Shown piece after piece: positions 50,233 through 58,521 of a DNA stretch of 64,000 bases. Every line of letters starts with the position of its first letter. Within the stretch, counting starts at the first letter, position 1. Made by a program: the position numbers and the translations under genes. The stretch is from the NCBI GenBank assembly GCA_027531145.1, contig JAPZRF010000006.1, positions 186,001-250,000 on the forward strand, written 5' to 3'. The notes below the pieces were generated by a model, which worked only from the letters and a program-made list of their open reading frames with translations, was not told the DNA's origin and ran no database searches. The stretch is from Brevundimonas sp. GTDB lineage: Bacteria > Pseudomonadota > Alphaproteobacteria > Caulobacterales > Caulobacteraceae.

Positions 50233-50626
50233 CGCCAACATCGCGGTCCGCTGGCTCGTCGACCACCCGACGTCAGGCTTCGCCATCGAGGCTCGCGAGG
50301 CTCACGACCTGATCGCGCCGCAGCTGCTGCTGGCGGAGGTCGCCAATGCTTTGCGGGGCTACGTCCGCGCGGGATTACTGCCGCTGGAGATGGCGCAAAC
50401 TCACCTGGTTCGGCTTCCGCGACAAATCGAGCTTCGTCCCGAAGATCCTCTGATGCCGCTGGCGCTACGCTTGTCCATAGAGCACGCGCATCCCGTCTAC
50501 GACTGCGTCTATGTCGCCATGGCCTTGACCCTCAACTGCCCCCTCGTCACGGCCGACGGTAAACTGGCCAAGGCCTTCGCCGGCCTGCGCGGTCTTCAGC
50601 TCCAGCAACCTTTGGAAGCGCTCTAG
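50204..50626 (+). CDS. PIN-domain toxin (VapC/FitB-like)
   Basis: 140 residues from GTG 50204; another GTG at 50210 is possible. Mg2+-dependent ribonuclease fold with the acidic residues in ICDANIAV, LLAEVANAL, YDCVYVAMA and VTADGKL. Such toxins cleave tRNA or rRNA when freed from antitoxin. Only four bases separate its stop from the fghA start, so the pair has come to lie directly in front of that gene. Confidence 0.88.
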   Translation: MTVRSSAICDANIAVRWLVDHPTSGFAIEAREAHDLIAPQLLLAEVANALRGYVRAGLLPLEMAQTHLVRLPRQIELRPEDPLMPLALRLSIEHAHPVYDCVYVAMALTLNCPLVTADGKLAKAFAGLRGLQLQQPLEAL

Positions 50627-50630
50627 GCGC

Positions 50631-51478
50631 ATGGATGTCACAAAGACCCACGCCGTCCACGGCGGCGTGCTGCGCTACCTGAAGCACGACAGCGCCGTGA
50701 CCGGCACGCCCATGGCCCTGTCGGTGTTCACGCCGCCGGGCGAGGGGCCGTTTCCGGTGCTGATCTGGCTGTCGGGCCTGACCTGCACAGAGGACAACTT
50801 CACCACCAAGGCCGGCACCTAACGCCGCGCCGCAGAGCTCGGCCTGATCGTCGTCGCGCCGGACACCTCGCCCCGGGGTCCGGACCTTCAGGGTGGGGCA
50901 GTCGGCGATGATCCGGGCTCCGACCTCGGACAGGGCGCGAGCTTCTATGTCGATGCCACCGAGCCCCCCTGGGCCCCGCACTTCCGCATGGAGACCTACG
51001 TCGGCGAGGAGTTGATCCCGCTCATCGACCGCGCGTTTCCGACCACCGGCACCCGGTCGATCTCCGGCCACTCCATGGGCGGCCACGGTGCCCTGACCCT
51101 GGCGCTTAACCACCCGGACCTGTTCCGCTCGGTATCAGCCTTCGCCCCGATCGCCAGTCCGACCCGCTGCCCCTGGCGCGAGAAGGCCCTGACCGCCTAT
51201 CTGGGTGCCGAGCGCAGCGCCTGGGCCCGCCACGACGTTGCCCTGCTGAGCGCCGCCGGAGCCACAAAGGGCCGGTTCGACGACATCCTGGTTGACCAGG
51301 GCGACGCCGATCCCTTCCTCGCCGACCAGCTGAAGCCGGAGCTGCTGGTCGAAGCCGCGCGGGCTTCGGGCCAGCCCCTGACCCTGAGGATGCAGCCCGG
51401 CTACGACCACAGCTACTTCTTCATGCCAGCTTCATCGACGACCACCTCGAGTTCCACGCGGCGCGGCTGAAGGGCTGA
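50631..51478 (+). pseudogene. fghA: S-formylglutathione hydrolase, disrupted by stop codon and frameshift
   Basis: Esterase-D-type enzyme that hydrolyses S-formylglutathione to formate. The first 63 codons (to FTTKAGT) end at TAA (50820-50822), where relatives have a Tyr codon (AGAYR); the frame then continues correctly with RRAAELGLIVVAPDTSPRG. The nucleophile GHSMGGHG and His in GYDHSYFF are present. Near 51423 one base is missing: HSYFF is followed by a shifted frame, while the normal end (ASFIDDHLEFHAARLKG) is readable one frame over, stopping at 51478. Two separate lesions argue for a true pseudogene, though sequencing error is possible. Confidence 0.88.
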
Positions 51479-51571
51479 TCTGCCGCGGGGCGGGCGACAG
51501 GTTCGGCTTGGCATCCGGCCGCGGGCACCTATGTGTGGGCGACTTTCAGCCCTGACCCGGAGAGTCGCCCG

Positions 51572-52186
51572 ATGGCCTTCACCTTGCCGCCCCTGCCCTA
51601 CGCCCATGACGCGCTGGAGCCGGCCATCGACAAGGAGACGATGACCTTCCACCACGGCAAGCACCACCAGGCCTATGTCGACAATCTGAACAAGGCCGTG
51701 GACGCCGACCTGGCCCTGCAGGGCCGGTCGCTGGAGGACCTGTTCGCGGTGATGTCGACCCTGCCCAGGGCCGTGCGCAACAACGGCGGCGGGCACTGGA
51801 ACCACACCCTGTTCTGGGAGCTGCTGGCGCCGCAGGGCCAGACCGGCGCGCCCTCGGCCGAGCTGGCCGCCGCCATCGACCGTGACCTAGGCGGCATGAA
51901 CGCCTTCAAGACCGCCTTCAACGCCGCCGGGGCCGGCCAGTTCGGCTCCGGCTGGGCCTGGCTGATCTTGCAGAACGGCAGGCTGAAGGTCACCTCGACC
52001 CCCAACCAGGACAATCCCCTGATGGATGTGGCCGACGAGAAGGGCACCGTGGTGCTGGGTGCCGACGTCTGGGAGCACGCCTACTACCTCAAGTACCAGA
52101 ACCGCCGCGCCGACTACCTGGCCGCCTTCTGGTCGGTGGTGAACTGGAACAAGGTCAACGCCCTGTACGCCGCGGCCACGACCTGA
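51572..52186 (+). CDS. sodB: cytosolic Mn/Fe superoxide dismutase
   Basis: 204 residues, no signal peptide. Ligands: His in [11 protein letters not shown], His in [11 protein letters not shown], Asp and His in DVWEHAYY. As in the exported paralogue at 589, GGGHWNH and NQDNP point to manganese or cambialistic use. The mature parts of the two are strongly similar over their whole length, so they are paralogues differing mainly in location. CGGAG precedes the ATG. Confidence 0.96.
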   Translation: MAFTLPPLPYAHDALEPAIDKETMTFHHGKHHQAYVDNLNKAVDADLALQGRSLEDLFAVMSTLPRAVRNNGGGHWNHTLFWELLAPQGQTGAPSAELAAAIDRDLGGMNAFKTAFNAAGAGQFGSGWAWLILQNGRLKVTSTPNQDNPLMDVADEKGTVVLGADVWEHAYYLKYQNRRADYLAAFWSVVNWNKVNALYAAATT

Positions 52187-52305
52187 GCCGGCCGGCTGAT
52201 CCCTTGACCTGAAGAAGGCGGGTCGGCATAAGGCCGGCTTCCTCGCGCCAGCCCCGGCTGTGCGCGGGCTTCTACACGGGTGATGCGTGAACCGCCGTTG
52301 AGATC

Positions 52306-52327
52306 GTCCCTCCATTCGGGGAGGGAC
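52306..52327 (+). promoter_or_regulatory. leader hairpin ahead of rpsD
   Basis: GTCCCTCC (52306-52313) pairs with GGAGGGAC (52320-52327) around a six-base loop, 28 bases before the start. S4 controls its own synthesis through mRNA structure in some bacteria; whether this hairpin does so here is unknown. Confidence 0.35.
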
Positions 52328-52355
52328 CGGGCCGCATCGAGACGAAGAGAAGCAT

Positions 52356-52973
52356 ATGTCCAAGCGCCACAGCGCCAAGTACAAGATCGACCGGGCCATG
52401 GGTGAAAACCTGTGGGGCCGCGCCAAGTCGCCGGTCAACAAGCGCTCCTACGGCCCCGGCCAGCACGGCCAGCGCCGCAAGTCGAAGGTCTCGGACTTCG
52501 GCCTGCAGCTGAAGGCCAAGCAGAAGCTCAAGGGCTACTACGGCAACATCACCGAGAAGCAGTTTTCGCGGACCTACGCCGAGGCCGCACGTCGCAAGGG
52601 CAACACCTCGGAGAACCTGATCTCGCTGCTTGAGGCCCGTCTGGACGCGGTCGTCTACCGCGCCAAGTTCGTGCCGACCGTCTGGGCCGCCCGCCAGTTC
52701 GTGAACCACGGCCACGTGCTGGTGAACGGCAAGAAGGTGGACATCGCCTCCTACCGCGTGAAGGCCGATGACGTGATCTCCATCAAGGAGAAGTCGCGCA
52801 GCATGGCCCTCGTGCTGGAAGCCCAGCAGTCGTCGGAGCGCGACGTGCCGGACTATCTGGAGCTGGGCGACCGCGGCTTCTCGGTGCGCTTCGTGCGCGC
52901 CCCGGAACTGGCCGACGTGCCGTATCCGGTGAAGATGGAGCCGAACCTGGTGGTTGAATACTACGCCTCGTAA
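52356..52973 (+). CDS. rpsD: 30S ribosomal protein S4
   Basis: 205 residues. Primary 16S rRNA-binding protein nucleating small-subunit assembly. Conserved N-terminus [20 protein letters not shown] (core [13 protein letters not shown]), the alphaproteobacterial [10 protein letters not shown] segment and the S4 RNA-binding domain ([18 protein letters not shown], core [14 protein letters not shown]) are present. Monocistronic: own leader hairpin and a strong terminator. Confidence 0.98.
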   Translation: MSKRHSAKYKIDRAMGENLWGRAKSPVNKRSYGPGQHGQRRKSKVSDFGLQLKAKQKLKGYYGNITEKQFSRTYAEAARRKGNTSENLISLLEARLDAVVYRAKFVPTVWAARQFVNHGHVLVNGKKVDIASYRVKADDVISIKEKSRSMALVLEAQQSSERDVPDYLELGDRGFSVRFVRAPELADVPYPVKMEPNLVVEYYAS

Positions 52974-52998
52974 TCGACCCGACGGCAAGACACGGACA

Positions 52999-53027
52999 GG
53001 GCCCCCGGAGCGATCCGGGGGCCCTTT
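52999..53027 (+). terminator. rho-independent terminator of rpsD
   Basis: Perfect 11-bp stem GGGCCCCCGGA / TCCGGGGGCCC with a GCGA tetraloop, followed by TTT, 26 bases after the rpsD stop. Confidence 0.85.
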
Positions 53028-53104
53028 CGCGTAAGTGACCAAAGCTTCACTTGCGTCGACTGTAAGGCAGGCTTTCCATATCCCGATGCAACGGGGATTT
53101 TCAC

Positions 53105-54181
53105 ATGGATCGACGCGATTTCATCATGGCCGGGAGCGCAGCTCTGGCATCGCCCGGGATCGCCCGGGCCGGAACGCCGGAATGGGTGCAGCTGCCGACC
53201 GAGGCGTATCGCGGAAAGCAGGATGACATCGCCTTCGTCAACCGCCGGACCGGCTGGTACGGCAATGGCCAGGGCAAGCTGTTCGCCACGCAGGACGGCG
53301 GCGACAGCTGGACGCGCGTGCTGGACCGGCCAGGCACCTTCGTGCGGGCGCTGGGCTTTGTTGACGAGCGTCTCGGATTCCTCGGTAACATCGGGCCCGA
53401 CTACTTTCCGGGCGTGACGGACGCGACACCGCTCTATCGTACACGCGACGGTGGCCTCAGCTGGGAGCCGGTGATTATTGACGGCCCCGCCGTGAAGGGG
53501 ATTTGCGCCATCGACGTTCACCGTCAGCCCTTCATCAACGCTGGCGTGCTGGACCACCGCGTCACGCTGCGGGCCGGCGGCAGGGTCGGTACGCCGGCCT
53601 TTCTCGCCACGTCCCGGGACCTTGGCGAGACCTGGGCGTCGGAAGACATGTCCTCCCTGACCGCGATGATCCTAGATGTGCTGTTTGTGTCCGACGAGGT
53701 GGGCTTCATCTGCGGTGCCACGGACGGCGACGTCACCCAATCGCGCGCCCGCATCCTCCGCACCGCTGACGGCGGCCGAAGCTGGTCCACGGTTCACGAG
53801 AGCTCGCGTCCCTGGGAACTGACCTGGAAGGCCAGCTTCCCGACGCCCGAGGTCGGCTACGTCACCCTGCAGAGCTACAATCCGGACCCTGCCGTCAGCG
53901 CGCGCTACTTCGCCCGGACAACGGACGGCGGCCTGACCTGGACCGAGATGCCCCTGATCGACGATGCGCGGGTCAGGGCCTTCGGCGTCGGCTTCGTCGA
54001 TGCCGATCATGGCTACATCGGCGCCGTTCCTGGTGGACTTGAGACCCGGGACGGCGGTCGCAGCTGGACGCCGGCTGGCTTCGGGCCCGGGGTCAACAAG
54101 ATCCGGATCGTGCGCGACGGGACCGGGACATCGGTCTTTGCGATCGGGCTGCAGGTGCATCGCCTCGACCTTCCGGCGTAG
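53105..54181 (+). CDS. exported Asp-box (BNR/YCF48-like) beta-propeller protein
   Basis: 358 residues. A Tat-like signal (MDRRDFIMAGSAALASP) suggests folded export. The chain repeats the Asp-box S/T-x-D-x-G-x-x-W six times (QDGGDSW, RDGGLSW, RDLGETW, ADGGRSW, TDGGLTW, RDGGRSW), predicting a propeller. Similar repeats occur in sialidases, VPS10 domains and the photosystem II factor YCF48, but no sialidase catalytic Arg/Tyr set was recognised. Likely a binding or scaffold protein; exact role unknown. Confidence 0.8.
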   Translation: MDRRDFIMAGSAALASPGIARAGTPEWVQLPTEAYRGKQDDIAFVNRRTGWYGNGQGKLFATQDGGDSWTRVLDRPGTFVRALGFVDERLGFLGNIGPDYFPGVTDATPLYRTRDGGLSWEPVIIDGPAVKGICAIDVHRQPFINAGVLDHRVTLRAGGRVGTPAFLATSRDLGETWASEDMSSLTAMILDVLFVSDEVGFICGATDGDVTQSRARILRTADGGRSWSTVHESSRPWELTWKASFPTPEVGYVTLQSYNPDPAVSARYFARTTDGGLTWTEMPLIDDARVRAFGVGFVDADHGYIGAVPGGLETRDGGRSWTPAGFGPGVNKIRIVRDGTGTSVFAIGLQVHRLDLPA

Positions 54182-54261
54182 CCTTGCCAAAGATTAACGT
54201 GTCTCCGCGGTCTGTTCGCGCCACTCTTGGGCGACGCTAGGATGCCGAAGGAGAGCCCCGC

Positions 54262-54393
54262 ATGCGCCGTGTCCTGATCGCCGCCGTGATCACCGCCCTG
54301 TCCGCCCCGATGCTGGCGGGCTGCATCATCATCGCCACCGAGAAACCGACCACCCGCATCGTGCACCAAGGCACAGCCGAGGTCGAACGGTGA
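54262..54393 (+). CDS. very small lipoprotein
   Basis: 43 residues, beginning MRRVLIAAVITALSAPMLAG with the lipobox LAGC (C21) and a polar tail of 22 residues. A strong ribosome binding site (AAGGAGAG) lies nine bases before the ATG. Its TGA overlaps the GTG of the next lipoprotein gene (GTGA, 54390-54393), so both are made from one message. Family unknown; the lysis-protein/entericidin type is possible by size but not supported by specific motifs. Confidence 0.7.
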   Translation: MRRVLIAAVITALSAPMLAGCIIIATEKPTTRIVHQGTAEVER

Positions 54394-54776
54394 TCCGCAG
54401 CCTCGCCCTCATCGCCGTTGCCGCTCCCCTTCTGGGCGGCTGCGTGATCTACGCCAGCGAGGGTGGCGAGCGCGACGTGATGGTCCAACTCGCCGCCGTC
54501 GACGAGATCGGGGAGGCCGACGAGACCGTGCGGTCGGCGCACTTCGAGGACGGCCGGCTGATGGTGCGCGTCGACTCCAACGGCTGCACCTCGGCGGCCA
54601 ACTTCGAGGTCCGGCTGGTCGGCGACCGCCCGGCCGCCCTGACCCTGGAGCGGGTGCGCCCCGACCCCTGCCGCGCCCTTGTGCCGGAAGGCGTGGAGGT
54701 CAGCTGGACCTACGCCGAGCTCGGCCTTGAAGCCAGCGACTCCGTACGCCTGATGAACGCGATCCGCCTGCCCTGA
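54390..54776 (+). CDS. hypothetical lipoprotein
   Basis: 128 residues from a GTG start set by the overlap with the upstream small lipoprotein. Leader with lipobox LLGGC (C18). The mature domain has two further cysteines (SNGCTSAANFEV and RPDPCRALV) that could form a disulfide, and ends with alternating strands (VEVSWTYAELGL). No family recognised. Confidence 0.7.
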   Translation: MIRSLALIAVAAPLLGGCVIYASEGGERDVMVQLAAVDEIGEADETVRSAHFEDGRLMVRVDSNGCTSAANFEVRLVGDRPAALTLERVRPDPCRALVPEGVEVSWTYAELGLEASDSVRLMNAIRLP

Positions 54777-54792
54777 GGGGCAGGTGTCCGCT

Positions 54793-55218
54793 TCAGCGCC
54801 CGAACCGGGCCACCAAGTCGGCGGGGATGCGATGGGGCCGCAGCGAGCGGGCGTCGACGAGGCACCACTCGGAGACGCCCTGGGCGCACAGCCGCCCCTC
54901 CCCGTCCTCGATCCGCACATAGCGATTGAAGCGCGGCCCCTCGGGATCCCCTACCCAGGTGCGGGCGACGACGCCGGTCGCGTCCGGGCCGATGCCGCGC
55001 TGGTAGTCGATCTCATGCCTCAGCGCGACCCACGACCAGCGGGCGCGCGTCTCCTCGTCGAACCGGGTGTTCCAGTGCGCCGTGCCGGCCTCCTGCAGCC
55101 AGCCGACGTAGACCACGTTGTTGACGTGACCGTTGGCGTCGATGTGCTCGGCCCGGACCTCAAGCGGGACCACGAAGATCTCGCGGTCCGCGCGCGGCTG
55201 CAGCGCCTTGCGGGCCAT
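54793..55218 (-). CDS. hotdog-fold acyl-CoA thioesterase (4HBT/YbgC-like)
   Basis: 141 residues. Hydrolyses acyl-CoA thioesters. The signature DANGHVNNVVYVGWLQEAGT (catalytic Asp in HIDANGHVNN) is clear, as is the central strand pattern. The start overlaps the grxD stop by one base (TGATG), so it is the last gene of the bolA-AKR-grxD run. Substrate chain length cannot be read. Confidence 0.88.
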   Translation of the reverse strand: MARKALQPRADREIFVVPLEVRAEHIDANGHVNNVVYVGWLQEAGTAHWNTRFDEETRARWSWVALRHEIDYQRGIGPDATGVVARTWVGDPEGPRFNRYVRIEDGEGRLCAQGVSEWCLVDARSLRPHRIPADLVARFGR

Positions 55219-55571
55219 CAGGCCTCGCCGCCGTCCAGCGCCACGCCCTTCTCGGCCATCAGCGCCTGCAGCTCGCCCGACTGGAACATCTCGCGCACGA
55301 TGTCCGAGCCGCCGACGAACTCGCCCTTGACGTAGAGCTGGGGGATGGTCGGCCAGTCGGTGAAGCTTTTGATGCCCTCGCGCAGGGCCTCGTCCTGCAG
55401 CACATCGACCCCGACGAACGGCGCGCCGACGTGGTCGAGGATCTGCACCGCCAGCGAGGAGAAGCCGCAGCGCGGCTGGTCCGGCACACCCTTCATGAAC
55501 AGCACCACCGGATGCTCGGTGATGGTCCGGGCGATGAAGGCGTGGACGGGGTTGTCGGCAGCGTCGGTCAC
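55218..55571 (-). CDS. grxD: monothiol glutaredoxin Grx4 type
   Basis: 117 residues. Carries and delivers [2Fe-2S] clusters, usually with BolA. Active-site CGFS in PRCGFSSLAV, glutathione-binding residues in WPTIPQLYV and GGSDIVREM. Normal length. bolA is two genes upstream in the same run, separated by the AKR-like gene, consistent with a Grx-BolA partnership in iron-sulfur or iron signalling. Confidence 0.95.
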   Translation of the reverse strand: MTDAADNPVHAFIARTITEHPVVLFMKGVPDQPRCGFSSLAVQILDHVGAPFVGVDVLQDEALREGIKSFTDWPTIPQLYVKGEFVGGSDIVREMFQSGELQALMAEKGVALDGGEA

Positions 55572-55655
55572 GGGGAAGCCCTCTTGCGGTTGCCGCCGGA
55601 CCTAGGCGCCCACCCCTTCCGGGTCAAGCGCCACCGGACGAACCTCTCGGACTTG

Positions 55656-56576
55656 TCAGGCCGCGGCGCTGCGCACCCGCGCCATCTCGATCTGCGCCGC
55701 CAGCCCCGAAGGCAGGTCCCGCTCGGGCACGTCGATGATCTGGTTCAGGCGCTCGACGGTATCCACATCGACCATCACCGAGGTCATCGCCGGATCGGTC
55801 AGGACGAAGCCCAGGCACAACTGCTCGGCCGTCCAGCCCTGGACGCAATGCAGAAACGCAAAGGCGTCGACCGACCCTGCCGCCGCGTCAGGGGCCCCGC
55901 GGCTGGATCCCAAGCCGAACAGTCCCCGGCGCGCTGGTGGCGCAGAGATCGCAACTCGCTGCCCGCGCGACAGCACGGATGGATAGAAGTCATAGGCCAG
56001 GATGGTCATGTCGCGCTCTCGCGCTGCACGGATCCGGCTGCGCACCGACCATGGGGCGTTCACGTGATAGGGCGTGGCCAGGACGTCGAAGGCGCCGGTG
56101 GAGACGTAAGCGTCCATCACCTCCCCGTCGCCGGCGACGCCGAGCATCCGGGTACGGTCGGCCGAGCGCTGGGCCTTGAGCGCCTGCAGCGAAATCTGCG
56201 GCAACTCGTTCTCGCCGGGCTGGTCCAGCAGGGACACATCAATCCAGCCCAGACCGGAGACATTCAGCACACGGTCAATGGCGTGGGTCAGCCCCTCGGG
56301 CGAGAAGTCCCGGAGCGAGCCGCGGCGACCATCGCCGGCGCCAAGGGTCACCGCCACCGTCACCAGCTCCCGCTCGACCGCCGACAGGGCGTCGCCAACC
56401 ATCCCTGCCAGCACGGGATCGGCACTCTCAAGCACATAGGCGTTCACGCCCTGCTCGAGCGCGGCATAGATCAGGCTCCGAACAAAGTCGGGCCCGCGAA
56501 TCGCCGCCGCCACGCCCAGCCGGACGCTGACGCTCGACAGGGCGCCGCCGCCGCGGCCGAAGGGACGGTAGCGCAT
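55656..56576 (-). CDS. aldo/keto-reductase-like protein without catalytic residues
   Basis: 306 residues. Overall AKR barrel pattern: MRYRPFGRGGGALSSVSV at the start, GVNAYVLESADP, EGLTHAIDRVLNVSGL and GWIDVSLLDQPG. The usual tetrad Asp-Tyr-Lys-His is not found where expected: residues 44-53 lack FDTA and Tyr, 71-79 (LVTVAVTLG) lack Lys, 112-120 (IDVSLLDQP) lack His. It starts one base after bolA and precedes grxD, so a non-catalytic role tied to that pair is possible. Confidence 0.75.
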   Translation of the reverse strand: MRYRPFGRGGGALSSVSVRLGVAAAIRGPDFVRSLIYAALEQGVNAYVLESADPVLAGMVGDALSAVERELVTVAVTLGAGDGRRGSLRDFSPEGLTHAIDRVLNVSGLGWIDVSLLDQPGENELPQISLQALKAQRSADRTRMLGVAGDGEVMDAYVSTGAFDVLATPYHVNAPWSVRSRIRAARERDMTILAYDFYPSVLSRGQRVAISAPPARRGLFGLGSSRGAPDAAAGSVDAFAFLHCVQGWTAEQLCLGFVLTDPAMTSVMVDVDTVERLNQIIDVPERDLPSGLAAQIEMARVRSAAA

Positions 56577-56577
56577 C

Positions 56578-56829
56578 TCAGCCTCCTGCAGCGGCTTCGG
56601 CGGGAGTCAGGGTGGTCAGGGCCAGGGCGTGCAACTCGCCGCCCATCTTGCCCTTGAGGGCTGCATAGACCGCCTGATGCCGACGCACGCGCGGCTGTCC
56701 GGCGAAGGCCTGCGAGACGACCCGCGCGCGATAGTGGTCGCCGTCCCCGGCCAGATCATCGATCAGAATCTCTGCGTCGGGAAACGCGGCGATCAGGTCG
56801 GCATAAAGGGCTTCGGCGGACAGAGGCAT
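56578..56829 (-). CDS. bolA: BolA/IbaG family protein
   Basis: 83 residues. Partner of monothiol glutaredoxins in iron-sulfur handling. The fold is seen in DLIAAFPDAEILIDDLAGDG, HYRARVVSQAFAGQPRVRRH and KGKMGGELHALALTTLTP; the conserved His in GELHAL is the cluster ligand. Single base gap to the AKR-like gene; grxD follows. Confidence 0.93.
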   Translation of the reverse strand: MPLSAEALYADLIAAFPDAEILIDDLAGDGDHYRARVVSQAFAGQPRVRRHQAVYAALKGKMGGELHALALTTLTPAEAAAGG

Positions 56830-56880
56830 TCGAAGAACTCTGGTTTGACCAGATTATGGCTCGCAAAACTTAACCGGGAC

Positions 56881-57630
56881 CTACATCAGGCCCAGCTGCC
56901 TGAAGCTGGCCACGCCCTGACGGCCGACGACCAGGTGATCGTGCACGGTGATGGCCAGGGCCTGGGCGGCCTCCACGATCTGCCGCGTCATGTCGATGTC
57001 GGCACGGCTGGGAGTCGGATCACCGGACGGGTGATTGTGCACGATGATCAGGTTCTTCGCCGACAGCTCGAGCGCCCGGCGCACCACCTCGCGCGGATAG
57101 ACCGGCGCATGATCGACGGTGCCGCGATTCTGCACCTCGTCCAGCAACAGCTGGTTACGGTTGTCGAGGAACAGCACCCGGAACTGCTCGCGCGGTTCGT
57201 GTTGCAGCGACAATCGGACATAGGCCACCAGTGCTGTCCAGCTGCTGATCACCGGCCGCCGGGCCGCCTCCTCGAGGGTCACCCGCCGGGCGATTTCGTG
57301 CAGCGCGGCGAGGTCGAGCGCCGTCTCTGCCCCAACGCCCTTCATGCGCCCGCGGATGTCCGGGGCCTGAACCGTCATGAGGTCCTCGACAGAGGCGGCC
57401 AGCGCGGCGGCCAGCGAGCCGAACCGGTCGAGCAGCGCCCGGGCCAGGGGCTTCACATCGCCCTGGGGCTGGCTGCGGAACAGGAACAGCTCCAGAAGCT
57501 CGTAGTCAGGCAGGTGATTCAGGCCGGCCCCCCGCGCGCGCCGACGCAGCCGCTCGCGATGCCCGACGTGGTGAGGCAAGGGGCGGTGGCGACGGTCGCC
57601 CGGGGTCGGCTCCTTGCGCTCCTCGTCCAT
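56881..57630 (-). CDS. radC: RadC/JAMM-domain protein (DUF2466)
   Basis: 249 residues. N-terminal helix-hairpin-helix (about 35-115) and C-terminal JAMM domain with HNHPSGDPTPSRAD (His-x-His-x10-Asp zinc site) and upstream Glu in LFLDNRNQLLLDE. Despite the name, a DNA-repair role is not established for RadC; related proteins occur on mobile elements and near competence genes. ATG at 57630 has AGGAGG upstream. Confidence 0.93.
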   Translation of the reverse strand: MDEERKEPTPGDRRHRPLPHHVGHRERLRRRARGAGLNHLPDYELLELFLFRSQPQGDVKPLARALLDRFGSLAAALAASVEDLMTVQAPDIRGRMKGVGAETALDLAALHEIARRVTLEEAARRPVISSWTALVAYVRLSLQHEPREQFRVLFLDNRNQLLLDEVQNRGTVDHAPVYPREVVRRALELSAKNLIIVHNHPSGDPTPSRADIDMTRQIVEAAQALAITVHDHLVVGRQGVASFRQLGLM

Positions 57631-57686
57631 GCGCCCCTCCTCTGCCGAAGTCAGGCTAACGCGGCGACCGGGAGGACGCCAACGGC

Positions 57687-58505
57687 TCAGTTCGGGCGGA
57701 ACAGGCCGGCCGGCGAGGCGGTGAAGATCTCGACCCCGTCCTCGGTGACGCCCACGGTGTGCTCGCACTGGGCCGAAAGGGACTTGTCGCGGGTCACGGC
57801 GGTCCAGCCGTCGGACAGCACCTTCACCTGCGGCTTGCCGAGGTTCACCATCGGCTCAACCGTGAAGAACATGCCGGGCTTGAGCACCGCCCCCTCGCCC
57901 TTGCGGCCGAAATGCAGGACGTTCGGATTGTCGTGGAACACTCGGCCGATGCCGTGGCCGCAGAAGTCGCGCACCACGCTCATGCGGTTGACCTCCACGA
58001 ACTTCTGGATGGCGAAGCCGATGTCGCCGAAGGTATTGCCCGGCTTGACCTGCGCCAGACCCAATTCAAGCGCCCCATAGGTCACATCGACCAGCTTGCG
58101 GGCGCGCGGGTTGATGTCCCCGATGGCGTACATCCGGCTGGAGTCGCCGTGCCAGCCGTCGACGATCACCGTGTGGTCGATGTTGACGATGTCGCCGTCC
58201 TTCAGCACCCGTTCGCCCGGTATCCCGTGGCAAACCACGTGGTTGATCGAGGTGCAGACGGTCTTCTCGTACCCCTTGTAGCCGAGGCAGGCCGGCAGGG
58301 CCCCGTGATCGAGAGTGAACTCGCGGATCAGGTCATCGATCTCGCCGGTGGTTACACCCGGCTTCGCATGCGATGTGATCATGTCCAGCGCCTCGGCTAC
58401 CAGTCGGCCGGCGCGGCGCATGCTCTCAAAGTCCTCCGGCCCGTGCAGGCGGATGGTGGCGGACCGCATGGGGGCGTCGGCGTCGAGGTCCTGCGGTTCG
58501 TACAT
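57687..58505 (-). CDS. map: type I methionine aminopeptidase
   Basis: 272 residues. Removes the initiator methionine. Dinuclear metal ligands are visible: Asp in IDHTVIVDGWHGDSS (two Asp), His in GHGIGRVFHDNP, Glu in FFTVEPMV and Glu in SAQCEHTVGV. The N-terminal extension of about 20 residues precedes the catalytic domain. 16 bases after sfsA. Confidence 0.96.
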   Translation of the reverse strand: MYEPQDLDADAPMRSATIRLHGPEDFESMRRAGRLVAEALDMITSHAKPGVTTGEIDDLIREFTLDHGALPACLGYKGYEKTVCTSINHVVCHGIPGERVLKDGDIVNIDHTVIVDGWHGDSSRMYAIGDINPRARKLVDVTYGALELGLAQVKPGNTFGDIGFAIQKFVEVNRMSVVRDFCGHGIGRVFHDNPNVLHFGRKGEGAVLKPGMFFTVEPMVNLGKPQVKVLSDGWTAVTRDKSLSAQCEHTVGVTEDGVEIFTASPAGLFRPN

Positions 58506-58521
58506 CAGGCAATTCCGGGCG

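Noticed and set aside
53105..54181. Sialidase annotation for the Asp-box protein
   Set aside because: Asp-boxes alone are structural; the catalytic Arg triad and Tyr/Glu pair were not recognised.
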